From: an uncultured Bacillaceae bacterium
GTDB lineage: Bacteria; Bacillota; Bacilli; Bacillales; Caldibacillaceae
Length of the DNA: 17,174 nucleotides
NCBI GenBank assembly: GCA_937983015.1
Contig: CALKAK010000017.1
Location: forward strand, 1 to 17,174
Direction: 5' to 3'
The notes beneath the pieces are model-generated. The model made no database searches. It saw only the letters and a list, made by a program, of their open reading frames with translations, and had not been told where the DNA came from. Every line of letters begins with the position of its first letter. The first letter of the stretch is position 1. This document shows positions 14,656 through 17,174 of the stretch, piece by piece. Position numbers and translations under genes: made by a program.

Positions 14656-14900
14656 TCGGACCTTGGTTGTTTTATGAAGTGCGGTTTTCCGGTGGACATG
14701 AAAGTTTCCCCGGAGCGGAATGCGCTTTGTGAGGGCGGTACGGAAGTTTTTGTCCGGTTTCGTTTTAGGGTGTGGAGGCACGTTGTGGCTATTTTCCAGG
14801 GGAGGTCGGAAATACCCGCATGGAAATATAAAATTGCATTGGACGGTACATCATGGTAATATTAAGGCATTCTTTTTGGAAAATATAAATAGTAATTGGA
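14656..14900. other. murF - cshA intergenic region
   Basis: About 245 bases hold no supported gene and no clear terminator for murF. TTGCAT (14834-14839) and TAATAT (14857-14862) are 17 bases apart and could be a weak promoter for cshA, giving a leader of about 85 bases. Confidence 0.3.
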
Positions 14901-14930
14901 TGCTCTCGAATGTGAAGAGAGTATTTTTTT
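14901..14930 (+). terminator. Terminator-like hairpin directly before the cshA ribosome binding site
   Basis: TGCTCTC (14901-14907) pairs with GAGAGTA (14917-14923), 7 bp with one GU pair and a 9-nt loop, followed at once by seven T (14924-14930). The cshA Shine-Dalgarno begins only about 7 bases later. It either ends upstream transcripts or acts as an attenuator in the cshA leader. Confidence 0.6.
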
Positions 14931-14952
14931 GCGCAAAAGGAGATTGAAGCGA

Positions 14953-16347
14953 TTGGGAAAATTTGAGGATTTACACATCAGTGAAAGTACGATTCGTTCG
15001 TTAAAACGAATAGGATTTGAAGAAACCACACCGATTCAGGAACAGGCCATTCCACTCTGTCTTGCCGGGCACGATATCATCGGCCAGGCTCAAACCGGAA
15101 CGGGGAAAACGGCCGCCTTCGGGATACCGATTATAGAGAAGGTAGACCCGGATGACAAGAGAATTCAGGCGCTTGTCATCGCCCCGACCCGGGAATTAGC
15201 GATTCAAGTCTCGGAAGAACTGCATAAAATCGGCTACGATAAACGGGTACAGGTGCTAGCGGTTTTCGGTGGGCAAGATATTTCCCGGCAAATCCGGGCT
15301 TTGAAGAAGAAACCGAGCGTCATTGTCGGTACACCGGGACGCCTGCTCGATCATATTAAACGCGGTACGATTAAACTCGATCGCATTCATACCGTCGTCC
15401 TCGATGAAGCGGATGAAATGCTCAACATGGGCTTTATCGAGGATATCGAGGCAATTTTAAGACAGGTACCTAGGGATCGGCAGACGTTGCTCTTTTCCGC
15501 CACGATGCCGGAGCGTATTCGCCGGATCGCCGAGAATTTTATGGTCGATCCGCAAACGGTCCGTATCAAGGCGAAAGAAATGACCGTGCCGTTGATCGAA
15601 CAGTATTATGTCCGGGTCGATGAAAAGGATAAATTCGAAGCCTTAACCCGTTTGCTCGATTCTCATTCTCCGGAACTGGCGATCGTGTTCGGCCGGACAA
15701 AAAGACGGGTGGATGAGCTTGCCGAGGCCTTATCGATTCGGGGTTATACCGCCGAAGGAATTCATGGTGATTTGAGTCAGGCCAAGCGGATGAGTGTGTT
15801 ACGGAAATTTAAAAGTGGTTTGATTGACGTGCTCGTGGCGACCGATGTAGCCGCACGCGGCTTGGATATTTCCGGCGTGACCCATGTCTATAATTTTGAT
15901 ATCCCGCAAGACCCGGAAAGTTATGTGCACCGGGTCGGACGTACGGGCCGTGCCGGTAAACAGGGGATGGCCGTCACATTCGTTACCCCGCGAGAGATGG
16001 GGTACTTGCGAACGGTGGAAGCCACCACGAAAAAGCGGATGAAACGGATGCAGGTACCTACTTTGGCCGAGGCGCTCGAAGGTCAACAACGGGTCATCGT
16101 CGATAAGTTGCAAGAAGTGATCGAACAAAATGATTTATCCCTGTATCGCAAAGCGGCCGAAGAACTGCTCTATGAGCAGGACAGCATCACCGTTGTTGCG
16201 GCGGCCTTAAAAATGTTGACGAAAGAACCGGATACGACACCGGTAAAAATTTCTAGCGAACGGCCGTTACCGGAGAAACGAGAAAAAGGCGGCGGTAGTA
16301 AGGGGAAGAAAAGACGCCGTAAACCGTTCATCCGCGTAAGAAAATGA
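14953..16347 (+). CDS. cshA: DEAD-box ATP-dependent RNA helicase, CshA type
   Basis: This 464-residue RNA helicase unwinds RNA duplexes with ATP. CshA-type enzymes act in the RNA degradosome, ribosome assembly and cold growth. All motifs are intact: Q motif 'GFEETTPIQ' (21-29), Walker A 'AQTGTGKT' (46-53), 'PTRELAIQ', 'GTPGRLLDH', 'DEAD' (151-154), 'SAT', 'HGDLSQ', 'ATDVAARGLD' and 'HRVGRTGRAG'. The C-terminal tail is basic (GSKGKKRRRK) as in RNA-binding relatives. It is slightly shorter than the Bacillus subtilis protein, mainly in this tail. The TTG at 14953 is chosen because AAGGAG lies 10 bases upstream and family members begin about 20 residues before the Q motif; an ATG at 14896 would place the start before the terminator-like hairpin. 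Its position after ddl and murF matches Bacillus gene order. Confidence 0.93.
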   Translation: MGKFEDLHISESTIRSLKRIGFEETTPIQEQAIPLCLAGHDIIGQAQTGTGKTAAFGIPIIEKVDPDDKRIQALVIAPTRELAIQVSEELHKIGYDKRVQVLAVFGGQDISRQIRALKKKPSVIVGTPGRLLDHIKRGTIKLDRIHTVVLDEADEMLNMGFIEDIEAILRQVPRDRQTLLFSATMPERIRRIAENFMVDPQTVRIKAKEMTVPLIEQYYVRVDEKDKFEALTRLLDSHSPELAIVFGRTKRRVDELAEALSIRGYTAEGIHGDLSQAKRMSVLRKFKSGLIDVLVATDVAARGLDISGVTHVYNFDIPQDPESYVHRVGRTGRAGKQGMAVTFVTPREMGYLRTVEATTKKRMKRMQVPTLAEALEGQQRVIVDKLQEVIEQNDLSLYRKAAEELLYEQDSITVVAAALKMLTKEPDTTPVKISSERPLPEKREKGGGSKGKKRRRKPFIRVRK

Positions 16348-16370
16348 GAATCAATTGAGAGTTTGAACGG

Positions 16371-16416
16371 AAACGCAAGTGCTCGGGGTTATTCCTCGAT
16401 CGCACTTGCGTTTTTT
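16371..16416 (+). terminator. Intrinsic terminator of cshA
   Basis: AAACGCAAGTGC (16371-16382) is perfectly complementary to GCACTTGCGTTT (16402-16413). A further inner stem pairs TCGGGG (16383-16388) with CCTCGA (16394-16399, one GU) around a TTATT loop. A run of T and TTTCTTT follow. This is the strongest terminator in the window, 23 bases after the stop codon. Confidence 0.92.
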
Positions 16417-16496
16417 CTTTGTCTGAGAGGGATGAGGAAGGGGATCGGGTTTTGTTTTAGACGGGGACCAGAAATGTTTTTTAAAATCAATTTATG

Positions 16497-16510
16497 AGTG
16501 AGCGCTCGCT
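16497..16510. promoter_or_regulatory. Near-perfect 14-base dyad upstream of the NERD remnant
   Basis: AGTGAGC and GCTCGCT meet head to head; only one pair of positions is a T/G mismatch. It resembles short TetR-type operators in form. No regulator gene is in the window, so assignment is speculative. Confidence 0.25.
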
Positions 16511-16594
16511 TTTTGGACGGAAGAGGGCATTTTTTTATTTCCGTGAATGTAGATAAGTATGGAAATATTGGCTAGAATAAAAAGGAGGTGAAAA

Positions 16595-16657
16595 ATGAGG
16601 GAGTGGTTTCATAATCGAAAAACCGTTAGAATAGCCGCTAGATTTATTGCAAGATGA
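16595..16657 (+). CDS. Possible 20-residue ORF at the head of the NERD remnant
   Basis: AAAGGAGGTG (16581-16590) stands shortly before the ATG at 16595, which opens 20 codons to a TGA (16655-16657). This is the best ribosome binding site near the NERD remnant but it is out of frame with it. It is most simply the original start region of that gene after a frame change, not an independent peptide. Confidence 0.2.
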   Translation: MREWFHNRKTVRIAARFIAR

Positions 16658-17174
16658 AGCGTTATATCGATAGCCCCTACCTGATCATCATCGCTAGCAG
16701 GAAATTGATTCTCGCTACCGACAAAATCTGGCCGGGTTTCAGGGAAAAAAGGATGTTCATTATTATTTGTCACTACTACCAAGAAACCGATTCAGGATTT
16801 TTCATAACTTGCGCTTATGTGATGAAACGCATCGTTTCCAGATCGATTTCCTCATTTTGACTAAACGATTTCTATTAATTTTGGAAGTGAAAGATTTCCA
16901 AGGTAAAGTGATTCTTAAAGAATTCGATCAGTTGCTGCAGGTAAAAGATTATAGACAGGAAGAATTGCACGCAAATCCCGTGAGTCAGGTAATCAAGCAA
17001 AAATGACAACTGGAAAGATGGTTAGAAACAAATGGTTTTCCCTTATCCTCGATTATTCCCCTTGCAGTGTTTACGGCGACAACCCGAATCGAGAATCTTG
17101 CTTACAACCCTGCCTTCTAAAAACATGTGATAACCTCTACAAATATGCTGTTAAAAATAGATGAGTTAAATTCC
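16611..17174 (+). pseudogene. NERD-domain protein gene, inactivated, running off the right edge
   Basis: One frame reads as a NERD (nuclease-related) domain protein across 188 codons but contains five stops: TAG at 16632, 16671 and 16695, TGA at 17004 and TAA at 17118. Family-like segments on both sides of every stop include 'RQNLAGFQGKKDVHYYLSLLP', 'FRIFHNLRL', 'FQIDFLILTKRFLLILEVKD', the last with the Asp and the Glu-x-Lys of the nuclease-like core, then 'NPVSQVIKQK' and, beyond the TGA, 'QLERWLETNGFP'. 'NMLLKIDEL' follows the TAA. No insertion or deletion breaks the frame within this span. The likely start is now ATA (16611), with GGGAGTGG just before it; alternatively the ATG at 16595 was lost by a frame change. 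The longest intact piece is 16698-17003. The family's function is poorly known, though a role in DNA processing has been proposed. Confidence 0.82.

Noticed and set aside
16632..17120. Stop-codon recoding (for example amber decoding) in the NERD frame
   Set aside because: All three stop codons occur in the frame, while other genes of the window end with TGA and TAA normally. Simple inactivation explains it better.

Overview
The window looks like chromosome of a low-to-mid GC Gram-positive bacterium of the Bacillaceae type. The grounds are AGGAGG-type ribosome binding sites with frequent GTG and TTG starts, the order ddl - murF - DEAD-box helicase (cshA type) as known from Bacillus, and a TAXI-type TRAP transporter with a DUF1850 gene. 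No mobile element, CRISPR array, rRNA or tRNA gene was seen. Intergenic stretches are unusually long (five exceed 300 bases), and at least one gene is clearly decaying.

Layout. 1-3241 (+): a TRAP transporter cluster made of the 3' part of a TAXI solute-binding protein gene, strong intergenic stem-loops, a DUF1850 membrane-anchored protein, and a fused TRAP permease that overlaps it. 3242-4078 is mostly empty and ends in a small leader ORF coupled to a Cof-type HAD phosphatase gene (4079-4933, +). 5416-10513 (-): three genes read right to left, namely the magnesium channel mgtE, a DUF21/CBS/CorC_HlyC protein (the proposed Mg2+ efflux family) and a RodA-type glycosyltransferase. The first two end in good intrinsic terminators. 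10916-16413 (+): a conserved soluble protein of unknown function, ddl, murF and cshA. All but murF are followed by a clear terminator hairpin. 16611-17174 (+): a NERD-domain gene that keeps one reading frame but carries five in-frame stop codons.

How the genes work together. RodA polymerises glycan strands, Ddl makes D-Ala-D-Ala and MurF adds it to the UDP-MurNAc-tripeptide, so the middle of the window is a cell-wall locus. It encloses one Mg2+ uptake gene and one proposed Mg2+ efflux gene.

The most interesting signals are regulatory. First, a consensus Shine-Dalgarno sequence is separated from the TTG start of the CBS-domain gene by a hairpin that, when folded, restores normal spacing. Second, a translationally coupled leader ORF precedes the HAD gene. 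Third, a terminator-like hairpin lies directly before the cshA ribosome binding site. Fourth, the NERD remnant carries inactivating changes that can all be explained as C-to-T or G-to-A transitions. I found no convincing new multi-gene system.
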